From: Candidatus Peregrinibacteria bacterium CG10_big_fil_rev_8_21_14_0_10_36_19
Lineage (GTDB): Bacteria > Patescibacteriota > Gracilibacteria > UBA1369 > LOWO2-01-FULL-3
NCBI GenBank assembly: GCA_002772535.1
Contig: PFDP01000012.1
Location: 11,793 to 46,299 of the forward strand
DNA: 34,507 bases
Reading direction: 5' to 3'
Part shown: one piece after another, positions 25,213 to 32,329 of the stretch
Layout of the letters: each line of letters opens with the position of its first letter
Numbering within the stretch: the first letter of the stretch is position 1
Notes under the pieces: generated by a model
The model's database searches: none
The model's input: only the letters and a program-made list of their open reading frames with translations
Told to the model about the DNA's origin: nothing
Translations under genes and position numbers: made by a program

Positions 25213-26729
25213 GAAGATAGAAAAGTGGAATTTAAGAGCTCATCAAAGGGCTCTTTTGCTTTTATAGATGCCACTTTTCCAGCTTCAACATAGATGTTCA
25301 AGAATATCAATTTTGCGATTTTGTCCTTTTTGGAGGCATCACCGAATTCAAAGCTTTCTCTAGCCTTTTTTAGAGTGTTCAAGGTTCTCTCCAAATCCAC
25401 TTTTGTGTCTTCAAGGTTATTTTGCTGCTTTTTAAGTTGAGTTTTTAAAGTTTTAATACGATTTAATAGAAGTTCCTTTTTGTTTTTATAGTGCTGTTTT
25501 TCTTGTTTATCATACTCTGAGCCATAACTAAGAAAGCTATCTGTTAGCTCGAAAAGCTCCCTGTTTTTAAATTTAAGCTGCTCTGATAATGATTTATACT
25601 GAAACTTTGCTTGTACCCATGATTCCTCTAATGCCTTCTTAAGGCCAATCTCAATTTTCTCTTTATTAGCTCCATTTAAAGAAAAACCCTCATCTAGAAT
25701 TGATGTAATGGCATTGATAATTTCCTTTGCTCTTATGCTTTTACCTTTTTCCTCACAATCTTCATTGTCACACCGATAATATAAAAAGGTGTTATTCTTA
25801 CCTTTTGAAGCACCTGCAACCCTTGGATGATCACATTTATTGCAAATCACTAAGCCTCTAAATGGGAAGTCGTGCTTCACCGCCTCTTTAAGATAGTTTT
25901 TACGCCTTTTTTGTATTGATATGAATTCCTCTTCGGTAACAATAGATTTGAAGTCATAGATGGTAAATAAATCGATTTCTAGATCTTTCTGTTTTAATAA
26001 ACCATAGTAAAAGCTGTCGCCAAACATTTTGCTAATTTTTGATTCGCTCATATATTGCTCCTTGTTAGTTCGTGGAGTTTTTTTCTTTAGGACTCTTTTA
26101 TATCCTGAATTATTCAGCATTTCGACTATTTTACTGTCGGTTTCTTTATCAAGCTTCATTTTCCAAGCTCTCTGAATGAGTTTAAAGTTTTTATTATCTG
26201 GGAAGTAAAGACCAGTATCATCGTCCCTTCTATATCCTGGCTTATACTGACCTGAAGATTTACCTTCTGCTAAGCTTTCTACCATTCCCCTTTTTACGTC
26301 CTGAGATAGTTTGTCGCTATAATGCTTCGAAAGAGCAAATGTTATTCCCAATAGCATTTTTCCACTAGCATCATTGATAAATGTATAAGAACAAAATTGC
26401 ATGTCTAGCAATTTTCCATCATCTACCATATGGATAACACGCCCCCCATCAATCATATTTCTTGAAAGCCTATCGGGATGCCAAGAGATAATTCCATTTA
26501 TCTCACATTTATCAATCATCTTCATCATTCTTTCAAATTCAGGCCTTGCGCCTGGCTTTTGAGCTGAAAGTTTTTCTACTATGGGAGCACCAATCACCTT
26601 TAGTTTTAGCCTTTGAGCAAGCTTTTTACATTCAGAAATTTGATCGCCTAATGATCTCTGTTGCTTTTCATCAGCATCAGTTGAGCGTCGAGCATAGATT
26701 ACATATTTGGTGGCGAGTGGTTTGGTCAT
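25191..26729 (-). CDS. Large serine recombinase (integrase)
   Basis: 512 residues. The N-terminal resolvase domain contains YVIYARRSTDADEKQQ with Ser16 as the predicted nucleophile, and WHPDRLSRN near 83-91. A recombinase domain (about 160-290) is followed by a zinc ribbon (CNKC near 302, RCDNEDC near 328) and a coiled coil (about 370-470), the standard large serine integrase order. Such enzymes join attP and attB by double-strand cleavage around a 2-bp core. The last seven codons and the stop (25193-25191) lie in the 3' part of the tRNA gene, so the ending of the protein is supplied by the attachment site. It is divergent from the TOPRIM gene. Confidence 0.95.
   Translation of the reverse strand: MTKPLATKYVIYARRSTDADEKQQRSLGDQISECKKLAQRLKLKVIGAPIVEKLSAQKPGARPEFERMMKMIDKCEINGIISWHPDRLSRNMIDGGRVIHMVDDGKLLDMQFCSYTFINDASGKMLLGITFALSKHYSDKLSQDVKRGMVESLAEGKSSGQYKPGYRRDDDTGLYFPDNKNFKLIQRAWKMKLDKETDSKIVEMLNNSGYKRVLKKKTPRTNKEQYMSESKISKMFGDSFYYGLLKQKDLEIDLFTIYDFKSIVTEEEFISIQKRRKNYLKEAVKHDFPFRGLVICNKCDHPRVAGASKGKNNTFLYYRCDNEDCEEKGKSIRAKEIINAITSILDEGFSLNGANKEKIEIGLKKALEESWVQAKFQYKSLSEQLKFKNRELFELTDSFLSYGSEYDKQEKQHYKNKKELLLNRIKTLKTQLKKQQNNLEDTKVDLERTLNTLKKARESFEFGDASKKDKIAKLIFLNIYVEAGKVASIKAKEPFDELLNSTFLSSGGPGRT
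25203..25212 (+). other. Candidate left attachment site (attL core)
   Basis: AGGCCCACCA covers most of the tRNA acceptor 3' strand, the discriminator and CCA. The recombinase gene crosses it. The same 10 bases recur at 34006-34015. Confidence 0.6.
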
Positions 26730-26812
26730 TTTTTTTGACTACTTAATATGATAACGGTAATGTTTCTTGTGTTTATTAGTTTTTCATCATTTTTTTTTAA
26801 AATCAAACTTTA

Positions 26813-28006
26813 ATGCACTTAAAGATAAAGTTACATCGTCCTATCTCTGGATTTGCCGTTAGTAATGCTAAGGCTGGTGAGAAAGTTAGTGTACAAACAA
26901 AATTAGCTATTACATCACAGAATCCAAAATTTGAACACTATGCTAGACAAATTTATGATTTGATCATTTCAAAAACTGAAATAAATTCTTCTAATATTTC
27001 AAAGTATCTAGTGCTTATTCATAATGACTCTAATGCAGAAATATATATCAATGATTTTGAGGTAACTGTAAAATTAACAGTTAAAAATGATAAAGAAAAA
27101 GGTGATGCGCTTGATACGGATGATATATTGAAAATAAATGAGGTATCCTTTCCTGGTATTGATATTTTAGATACTGATACCATCATTTATTTTGAAAGAA
27201 TCAATCTTCAATTTCTTTTATTTTTTGACGCAAGTGCTCAACAACAAGGTCATCATGATAATTCTTATAAAGAAACCATTGCATCGCTTGTAGAACAGCT
27301 ACATATGAGAACCTTGGCTTCTGCAGTACAAGAAAAGTTAAATAAAAGTAGTAAAGGGAATACACTTATTATAACAGAAGGAAAAACTGACATTGACCAT
27401 TTAAAAGCTGCTCAAGATAATTTAGGCATACATGATCTAAATCTAGAATTTATTGAAGCTAATTACGATGATGGTGATGAGTCTATATTTCAATTATGTA
27501 GGGCACTTGCTGCTGTGGAGCAAGCGCAAACGTTTATTTTTATATTTGACAGTGACAATCCCAGTATATTAAAAAAACTAGAAATACGAACTGAGGTTGG
27601 AAAACAATATCAAATTTGGGGAAACAATGTATACTCCTTGGTTATACCTTTACCAGATCATCGCACAGATTATGATAAAATTTCTATCGAACACTATTAT
27701 ACAGATGAAGATCTAATGACTACAGATGAAAATGGGAAAAGACTACATTTTCATAATGAGTTAAGAAAAGAAATTTTGCCAGATAATACAACAAAATATC
27801 GTACAATAAAGCCTTTTGTTAGTCTCGATAAAAATAAGAAAGTTTATTCTGAAAGTGCAGAATTAGTTATTGATGATGAAGGTAATTCAGTGTGCATATC
27901 AAAGGCAAGGTTTGCTGAAAATGTTAAAAATAAAATACATCCATTTGATAATTTGGATTTTAAACAGTTTCAAAAAATATTTGATGTTATACGTGAAATT
28001 CTTTAA
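26813..28006 (+). CDS. TOPRIM-domain protein, possible defence nuclease
   Basis: 397 residues. No ATPase is present. An N-terminal beta-rich domain (1-140) and a helical linker (150-180) are followed by a TOPRIM-like fold: LIITEGKTD (Glu189, Asp193) is the first acidic motif and FIFIFDSDN (Asp246, Asp248) is the DxD motif. PDHRTDYDKISIEHYY (about 281-296) looks like a family-specific conserved segment. TOPRIM domains bind metal ions to cut or join nucleic acids and occur in OLD, Gabija GajA and AriB-type defence nucleases, as well as topoisomerases and primases. Being stand-alone beside a recombinase in an island, it is probably a defence or element-conflict nuclease. That role is inference. 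Confidence 0.75.
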   Translation: MHLKIKLHRPISGFAVSNAKAGEKVSVQTKLAITSQNPKFEHYARQIYDLIISKTEINSSNISKYLVLIHNDSNAEIYINDFEVTVKLTVKNDKEKGDALDTDDILKINEVSFPGIDILDTDTIIYFERINLQFLLFFDASAQQQGHHDNSYKETIASLVEQLHMRTLASAVQEKLNKSSKGNTLIITEGKTDIDHLKAAQDNLGIHDLNLEFIEANYDDGDESIFQLCRALAAVEQAQTFIFIFDSDNPSILKKLEIRTEVGKQYQIWGNNVYSLVIPLPDHRTDYDKISIEHYYTDEDLMTTDENGKRLHFHNELRKEILPDNTTKYRTIKPFVSLDKNKKVYSESAELVIDDEGNSVCISKARFAENVKNKIHPFDNLDFKQFQKIFDVIREIL

Positions 28007-28016
28007 ATTTCAAACT

Positions 28017-28418
28017 CTATAAGTTTTCGCAAGCCAATCCATCACCATCCCTATCTAAATCATGGATGTCTGTTCCGACTTCGGCTTTGCAATATTCAAA
28101 AACAGATTGAGCTTCATTGTGAGTGCTAAAATCATCGCAGTTGTAAACATTGCTACTACAAACCAAAGGTGTTGAAATGATTTCGACAGTTACTTGCCTT
28201 GATTCTCTTTTTGCTGTTTTCTTAGCCTCTGTTTTTGCCTTAGGAGCTGTCTTAGCCTTTTCGCCATGTATGTGATACTCACCTAGTTCTAGACCCCATT
28301 TTGCACAATTGGTTTTGCAGGTGTGGCCACCGTTGGAATCTGTTTTGCCAGGATGAGCAAATGCCGTTCCTGGAAAAATCATCATAGAGAGCATTGCAAT
28401 AGAGAGAAGCCTTTTCAT
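28017..28418 (-). CDS. Secreted protein with YHYH-like and Excalibur domains
   Basis: 133 residues. A signal peptide (1-21, ending GTAFA) is followed by a short Cys/His domain (HPGKTDSNGGHTCKTNC, ending GEYHIHG), a Lys/Ala linker (54-72), and a C-terminal Excalibur domain (about 85-133) with YNCDDFSTH and the calcium-type loop DLDRDGDGLACE. Excalibur domains often accompany secreted nucleases, but no nuclease core is present here. The start overlaps the DUF350-like stop by one base (TAATG). It likely acts outside the membrane. Confidence 0.85.
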   Translation of the reverse strand: MKRLLSIAMLSMMIFPGTAFAHPGKTDSNGGHTCKTNCAKWGLELGEYHIHGEKAKTAPKAKTEAKKTAKRESRQVTVEIISTPLVCSSNVYNCDDFSTHNEAQSVFEYCKAEVGTDIHDLDRDGDGLACENL

Positions 28419-28633
28419 TAGTTTATTGTTAATCCAATTACAAATCCAAAAGACAGAACCACTGATGCAACAATTATTGCTACTCCGATGTTACCTTTTT
28501 TAATTTCTTCCCACTCATTTATTGGTGTAAGCCAATTATACAGTTTCAAACCAATTCCTAAGGCAACTGCCATAGAGATAGCACCAGTAAATGCCCAACC
28601 AAAAGTAATTAAATATTCGTTTAAGATTTGCAT
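28418..28633 (-). CDS. DUF350-like small membrane protein
   Basis: 71 residues with two membrane helices (about 10-34 and 49-70) joined by a charged loop, NEWEEIKKGNIGVA. The loop followed by a Gly-Asn-Ile-Gly-containing helix resembles the DUF350 module, which in full-length members occurs in duplicate, so this would be a single half. Function is unknown. Overlaps the Excalibur gene by one base, so both are one transcription unit. Confidence 0.7.
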   Translation of the reverse strand: MQILNEYLITFGWAFTGAISMAVALGIGLKLYNWLTPINEWEEIKKGNIGVAIIVASVVLSFGFVIGLTIN

Positions 28634-28693
28634 ATATTGTTTTTAAGTTATGTTTAATTATTGATGTTTTGGCGGGCATTGTCAACTTATGCC

Positions 28694-29191
28694 CTATTCA
28701 CATTTATCTACACGCCCCTTACTACCATTACATGTAAGGATTGTTGAACCGTTTAGAGTAGCAAAAATGGTAACGTGGCTCGTTCCAGTGTTTTTAATCT
28801 TGAAGTTTGAAAAAATTGCAGTGTTGCTACGAATCACTAATTCCAGATCAGGAATTAGCGTATTAAAATTAAAATACACTACTGAATCACACCTATCATC
28901 AAAGCATGTAATGCTATCTAAAGACCCATCAGTAAATGCAGCGGCAACCGTATCAAACCTCTCTCTAGCAAGTGCTGAAAAGTCTTTCTTTACCTCTACT
29001 ACTTCTTTAGGTTCTGGCTGTTTCTCAAGAGCCTCTTGCTGCTTTTTTAGCTCTATATTTTTCTTTGCTTCGTTCATTTGATCCTCACTCAGAAGCATAG
29101 AAGGTAAATTGATGATAAAAAATAACACTACAAATGTAGTAATAATTGGGTGCTTCTTTATGAATGCCTTTATTTTTGCCGTTTTTGTCAT
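28694..29191 (-). CDS. Membrane-anchored protein of unknown function
   Basis: 165 residues. A basic N-terminus and one membrane helix (about 15-34) are followed by a charged Glu/Lys/Gln coiled segment (36-68) and a compact domain (70-165). That domain has a CFDDRC pair near 110 and Cys residues near the C-terminus (LTCNGSKGRVDKCE), consistent with two disulfides on the outer side. I recognise no family. It may belong with the downstream DUF350-like and Excalibur genes (60-base gap, same direction). Confidence 0.7.
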   Translation of the reverse strand: MTKTAKIKAFIKKHPIITTFVVLFFIINLPSMLLSEDQMNEAKKNIELKKQQEALEKQPEPKEVVEVKKDFSALARERFDTVAAAFTDGSLDSITCFDDRCDSVVYFNFNTLIPDLELVIRSNTAIFSNFKIKNTGTSHVTIFATLNGSTILTCNGSKGRVDKCE

Positions 29192-29217
29192 ATTTTGCGG
29201 GGTTATTTATTACAAAA

Positions 29218-29325
29218 ATGGGACAACCTAATACTTGGTCGCCCTTACATCATGGCTCACGTAGAGACAATTCAGAAGGCAAGCATAAGTTGCCCCATAA
29301 ATGCCTGAATTGCAAAATGACGTGA
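29218..29325 (+). CDS. Possible 35-aa polar microprotein
   Basis: ATG 29218 opens 35 codons ending in TGA. The product is His/Lys/Ser-rich with one CxxC (KCLNCKMT end) and contains SEGKHK, the same residues that end the product of the convergent small gene (FEGKHK). The shared residues come from a 13-bp inverted repeat (29275-29287 and 29405-29417). It lies inside a large palindrome, so the frame may be accidental. Confidence 0.25.
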   Translation: MGQPNTWSPLHHGSRRDNSEGKHKLPHKCLNCKMT

Positions 29326-29347
29326 GTGTTCTAAATGTAAGAGCGAC
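29238..29347 (+). repeat. 110-nt imperfect palindrome (possible structured RNA or element terminus)
   Basis: Three nested stems line up: 29238-29250 with 29335-29347 (12 of 13 pairs), CTCACGT 29256-29262 with 29320-29326 (7 of 7) and CAATTCAG 29268-29275 with 29305-29312 (8 of 8). Inside, GGCAA (29278-29282) pairs with TTGCC (29290-29294). Spacing between stems is similar on both sides, as in a long bulged hairpin. Confidence 0.6.
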
Positions 29348-29399
29348 ATGGCGATATTACACCAAAGATGTTTATTTTCAAATTAAAACTACCTAAAGA

Positions 29400-29609
29400 T
29401 TATTTATGCTTGCCTTCAAAATCGTAGGTAATAACATTACCATTTCCATCGGTCATATGAGTTGCGTTTGAAGGGTGGTTATTGTCTGAGTTTTCAACTT
29501 CTTGCTCAAGGCTAGCTAAATCAGAATATCCATCCTTTTTTCTCCCGTATTTTTTACTGATTTTTTCGAAAGCTTGGTCTACTGATTTTGTAAGTTTATC
29601 TATATTCAT
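29400..29609 (-). CDS. Small hypothetical protein of the island
   Basis: 69 residues, no membrane helix. A basic, helical first half (MNIDKLTKSVDQAFEKISKK) and a polar second half rich in Asn, Asp and Gly. No family recognised. It is preceded by the 10-bp-phased repeat tract at 29631-29690, which could control it. Its last codons form one arm of the 13-bp inverted repeat shared with 29275-29287. Confidence 0.5.
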   Translation of the reverse strand: MNIDKLTKSVDQAFEKISKKYGRKKDGYSDLASLEQEVENSDNNHPSNATHMTDGNGNVITYDFEGKHK

Positions 29610-29630
29610 TTTTACTTATTAGGGTGTGTA

Positions 29631-29690
29631 CTTTTTTGTTCTTTTTTGTGCCTAAGGACTGTGCGGTTTTGTGCGGTTTTGTGCGGTTTT
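29631..29690. repeat. 10-bp-phased repeat tract (iteron-like or curved DNA)
   Basis: CTTTTTTGTT and CTTTTTTGTG (29631-29650), one unrelated 10-mer, then three perfect copies of GTGCGGTTTT (29661-29690). A degenerate fourth copy, GTGTTCGGTTTT, follows at 29701-29712. T-tracts recur every 10 bases, close to one helical turn, which favours intrinsic bending. It lies in the 114-base gap between two minus-strand genes. Confidence 0.8.
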
Positions 29691-29723
29691 GGACCTAAAC
29701 GTGTTCGGTTTTGATAGAAACTT

Positions 29724-30584
29724 TTAAATCTTTTGTGCAACTATTCCTGCCCTTTTCCATATGTCATCTATCATAAAATCAACAAACACTTGATCAAATT
29801 GAGGTGTGAAAATTTTAGATAGCTCATGCCCCATATATGTTAATATTACTTGGCCTGTATTTAACATATTTTCGTCCTTTGGAAAAACTAAGCTATACAT
29901 ACTGTTTTGGTACCAAATTTTACAATTCTTATTTACATTTTTAATAGTATAGTGAGCTAAAGGATTTTCCTGAAAATGAATCAACCCTATTTTATCTAAG
30001 TGCTGTAATTCACTAAACGTAAGGTTCCTCTTTGAGTAAATCTCATTTAGATGATTATGAATAAAAGGCCTATACTCTTTTGTATCCTTATCTATCATCC
30101 AATTATATGTGCATAAATCTCTAAACAGCTCTGCTTCATGTTTCTCTAATGCTCCAAGAAAATCAATAGTCCTTTTAGAGAAACTACCTGGTTGATTAGA
30201 TTCACCTGCTAGAATTTTTGACCAAAGCATCTGCATATCTGTATCTGAAACGTGTTTTGCTCTGTTAAAAAAGCTAGCTATCCAATCATCTTCAATCTGT
30301 TCTGGCCGTCCATTTGGTTTTAGTTCTGGTATTGAGTTGGTTACTATATTATCTATGTTGCTTTGTTGAGTGACGGATTCCTTCAAAACCCTACTTAGAG
30401 ATCTTTGCTCGATCCCAGATAATTCAGCATTAAGTATTATTTGTGAATATTCTGCCTCTGCATGAGCCTTTCTTTTTAGCAAGGACGGCTGAACATAATC
30501 ATTTACCAACCTTAAAAGCTGTTGTGCTACCTTTGCACATTCACCTGTGCAGTTTGCTATAGCTGTTATGGGGTCATCGCTCAT
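29724..30584 (-). CDS. DUF2806-like protein
   Basis: 286 residues from ATG 30584; a TTG 24 bases upstream (30608) would add eight residues. The centre resembles DUF2806: RPEQIEDDWIASFFNRAKHVSD, followed by MQMLWSKILAGE and PGSFSKRTIDFL. The first half is helical and the C-terminal part alpha/beta. The protein is soluble. The family has no established biochemical role; members occur in variable genomic regions. It is separated from the upstream coiled-coil gene by a terminator, so it probably has its own promoter (minus-strand TTGAAC 30637-30632, spacer 16, TATTTT). Confidence 0.75.
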   Translation of the reverse strand: MSDDPITAIANCTGECAKVAQQLLRLVNDYVQPSLLKRKAHAEAEYSQIILNAELSGIEQRSLSRVLKESVTQQSNIDNIVTNSIPELKPNGRPEQIEDDWIASFFNRAKHVSDTDMQMLWSKILAGESNQPGSFSKRTIDFLGALEKHEAELFRDLCTYNWMIDKDTKEYRPFIHNHLNEIYSKRNLTFSELQHLDKIGLIHFQENPLAHYTIKNVNKNCKIWYQNSMYSLVFPKDENMLNTGQVILTYMGHELSKIFTPQFDQVFVDFMIDDIWKRAGIVAQKI

Positions 30585-30649
30585 ACTGATTGAATTATAT
30601 TCTGCCAAAGTAAAATACTCTTTTCCTCTGCCAGTTCAACGTAAAATTA

Positions 30650-30677
30650 GATAAAAATCTTCTGAAAAATTTCAGAA
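30650..30677 (-). terminator. Terminator after the coiled-coil membrane gene
   Basis: TTCTGAAAAATTTCAGAA (30660-30677) is a perfect inverted repeat with 8-base arms. On the minus strand it is followed by GATTTTTATC, a short T-run, 30 bases after the stop of the 30707-32041 gene. Confidence 0.6.
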
Positions 30678-30706
30678 TGTGCGCTTTTGGATAAAATGAT
30701 GCAATG

Positions 30707-32041
30707 TTATTTTATTTTTTCAAAAACATTTAAAACTTTTTCAAACAATGACTCATCTGGAATAATTGATTTTAGATCTTTTATTATTTTTACAATATCA
30801 TGAGTGCTCAAATTGCCTTTCGTTTTTTTTGATTTTTTTTGATTTTTGAAAGATTTTTCGATATTTTCAACTCTTTTATCCAAGGACCCGTCAGATGAGT
30901 ATGGTTCCTTATATATTGTTGAAAATGTATTTTTAGAAAACTCTATAATTTTCTCGTTAGAAACTGAGAATGTTCTAGTTAGAAATTCAATATGGCTTCT
31001 TATTGCCGCAGCCGATGAAGCTTTAAACGCATATTTCTCTATCAAACTTCTATCGTTTGTATACTGAAGTCCAGAAAAAATAACAAAACCAACCAAGGGA
31101 GATGTAAGTAAAAGTCTCTGCAAAAAAGCCGTAATTACATTACTCTTATCAATGTCTACTAAAGTTGTTTGAAGAATAATTACCACAACAGCAAGTGCGA
31201 TAGTGCTACCTATGAACCAATTACGCCAAAACTTTATATCGCCAAGGATCTGCAACCTTCTTCTTTCAAATGTTTCAGAAAATGAAGTATCAATAATCAA
31301 ACCAGTGGCTTCAATGATTTCTGCCTTCCTTTCGTTTGTGTATGCTAGATTTTCAGAAATTTTATTTTTCAATTCATCAGACTCCTTTTTTGCAGTTTTA
31401 ATTTCCTTCATTAAGTCTTGGGAATCATCTCTAAATGACTGAATTTCAGCATGAAGAGTTTTAGATTTCTCATATATTCCGCTTACTAGCTTAAATACAG
31501 CAGCTAAACCTGTTTTTTCATCATCAAGTTTCGCTTTAATTTCCAGGAAGGCTATATGAGAAGTCTGCATTTCCTCAATTTTTTCTTGTACACTGATCAG
31601 TGAATCCTTAATTTGTTGAAGTGTAGTCTGTGCATCGTTTTTTATTGTTATAATGTCATCATTCAACCCTCTTATACTAACCATTACACCTTCTACTTCT
31701 TCACCTTTTGCAAATACATTGCCTTTAATCTCAGAAAACTTACTAAACGCAGCATCCATGTTTTCAATATGATCCTTTATCCTTATCAAATCATTTTCAA
31801 GGGATTCTAATTGTGTTTGCGCTTGTGCTTTGTATGTGTCTATTTCAGACTTTGTAACTCTTGATGATTCAATATTCTTTTCTGATTCAATAATTTCAGT
31901 ATCAAGAGTTCTTTTTAGCATTTTAAACTCCTCTTCATAGCTATTGATTGATTCCAAAATAACCTTAGCCCTTTCATACTCACTTTTTAGATTTTCAAAA
32001 TCATCTTTTATTTCCTCTAAAATAGCATCTTCATTTTCCAT
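30707..32041 (-). CDS. Long coiled-coil protein with two membrane helices
   Basis: 444 residues. Residues 1-250 are almost entirely charged heptad-like coiled coil with short breaks. Two membrane helices (about 276-294 and 307-325) form a hairpin, followed by YTNDRSLIEKYAFKASSAAAIRSHIEFL (given here in its first and last parts: YTNDRSLIEKYAFK, SHIEFL) and a helical, basic C-terminus (330-444). Both long arms would be cytoplasmic. I recognise no named family. Coiled-coil sensors fused to membrane hairpins occur in several phage-defence effectors, so this is a candidate, but only by architecture. It has its own promoter. Confidence 0.8.
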   Translation of the reverse strand: MENEDAILEEIKDDFENLKSEYERAKVILESINSYEEEFKMLKRTLDTEIIESEKNIESSRVTKSEIDTYKAQAQTQLESLENDLIRIKDHIENMDAAFSKFSEIKGNVFAKGEEVEGVMVSIRGLNDDIITIKNDAQTTLQQIKDSLISVQEKIEEMQTSHIAFLEIKAKLDDEKTGLAAVFKLVSGIYEKSKTLHAEIQSFRDDSQDLMKEIKTAKKESDELKNKISENLAYTNERKAEIIEATGLIIDTSFSETFERRRLQILGDIKFWRNWFIGSTIALAVVVIILQTTLVDIDKSNVITAFLQRLLLTSPLVGFVIFSGLQYTNDRSLIEKYAFKASSAAAIRSHIEFLTRTFSVSNEKIIEFSKNTFSTIYKEPYSSDGSLDKRVENIEKSFKNQKKSKKTKGNLSTHDIVKIIKDLKSIIPDESLFEKVLNVFEKIK

Positions 32042-32057
32042 GACAGTTTTTTAATTG

Positions 32058-32086
32058 TTTAAAACAATGCTATCATTTCATGTCAA
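32058..32086 (-). promoter_or_regulatory. Promoter of the coiled-coil membrane gene
   Basis: On the minus strand TTGACA (32086-32081), a consensus -35, is 17 bases from TTTAAA (32063-32058). The ATG at 32041 follows 16 bases later, again giving a very short leader. Confidence 0.6.
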
Positions 32087-32242
32087 ATATACAAGTGATA
32101 CTTTTACTGAATTCTTGTCTGGTTATACAGGAATTATAAGTTTACAAGATGAAACAGTGCTAAAGTTAGTATTTAACCCCTTCGGAAAACTCCTCGGGTA
32201 CTTGCCTACAACTTGTGCTTAAATTCACAAAATCGGCTAGTT

Positions 32243-32270
32243 TTGTGTAGAGGTTCTGGTATTCTATAAA
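32243..32270 (+). promoter_or_regulatory. Putative promoter of the metallopeptidase gene
   Basis: TTGTGT (32243-32248) and TATAAA (32265-32270) have a 16-base spacer, about 60 bases before the chosen ATG at 32330. The stretch 32087-32242 shows no other feature that I can support. Confidence 0.4.
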
Positions 32271-32329
32271 TGAGGCAGCGAGGTGTTCAAGATTTAGTCG
32301 TCTTGCCCCACCACTATAACCATGTTATA

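Noticed and set aside
29238-29347. Integron attC site for the island palindrome
   Set aside because: No paired RYYYAAC and GTTRRRY boxes at its ends and no tyrosine integron integrase nearby.
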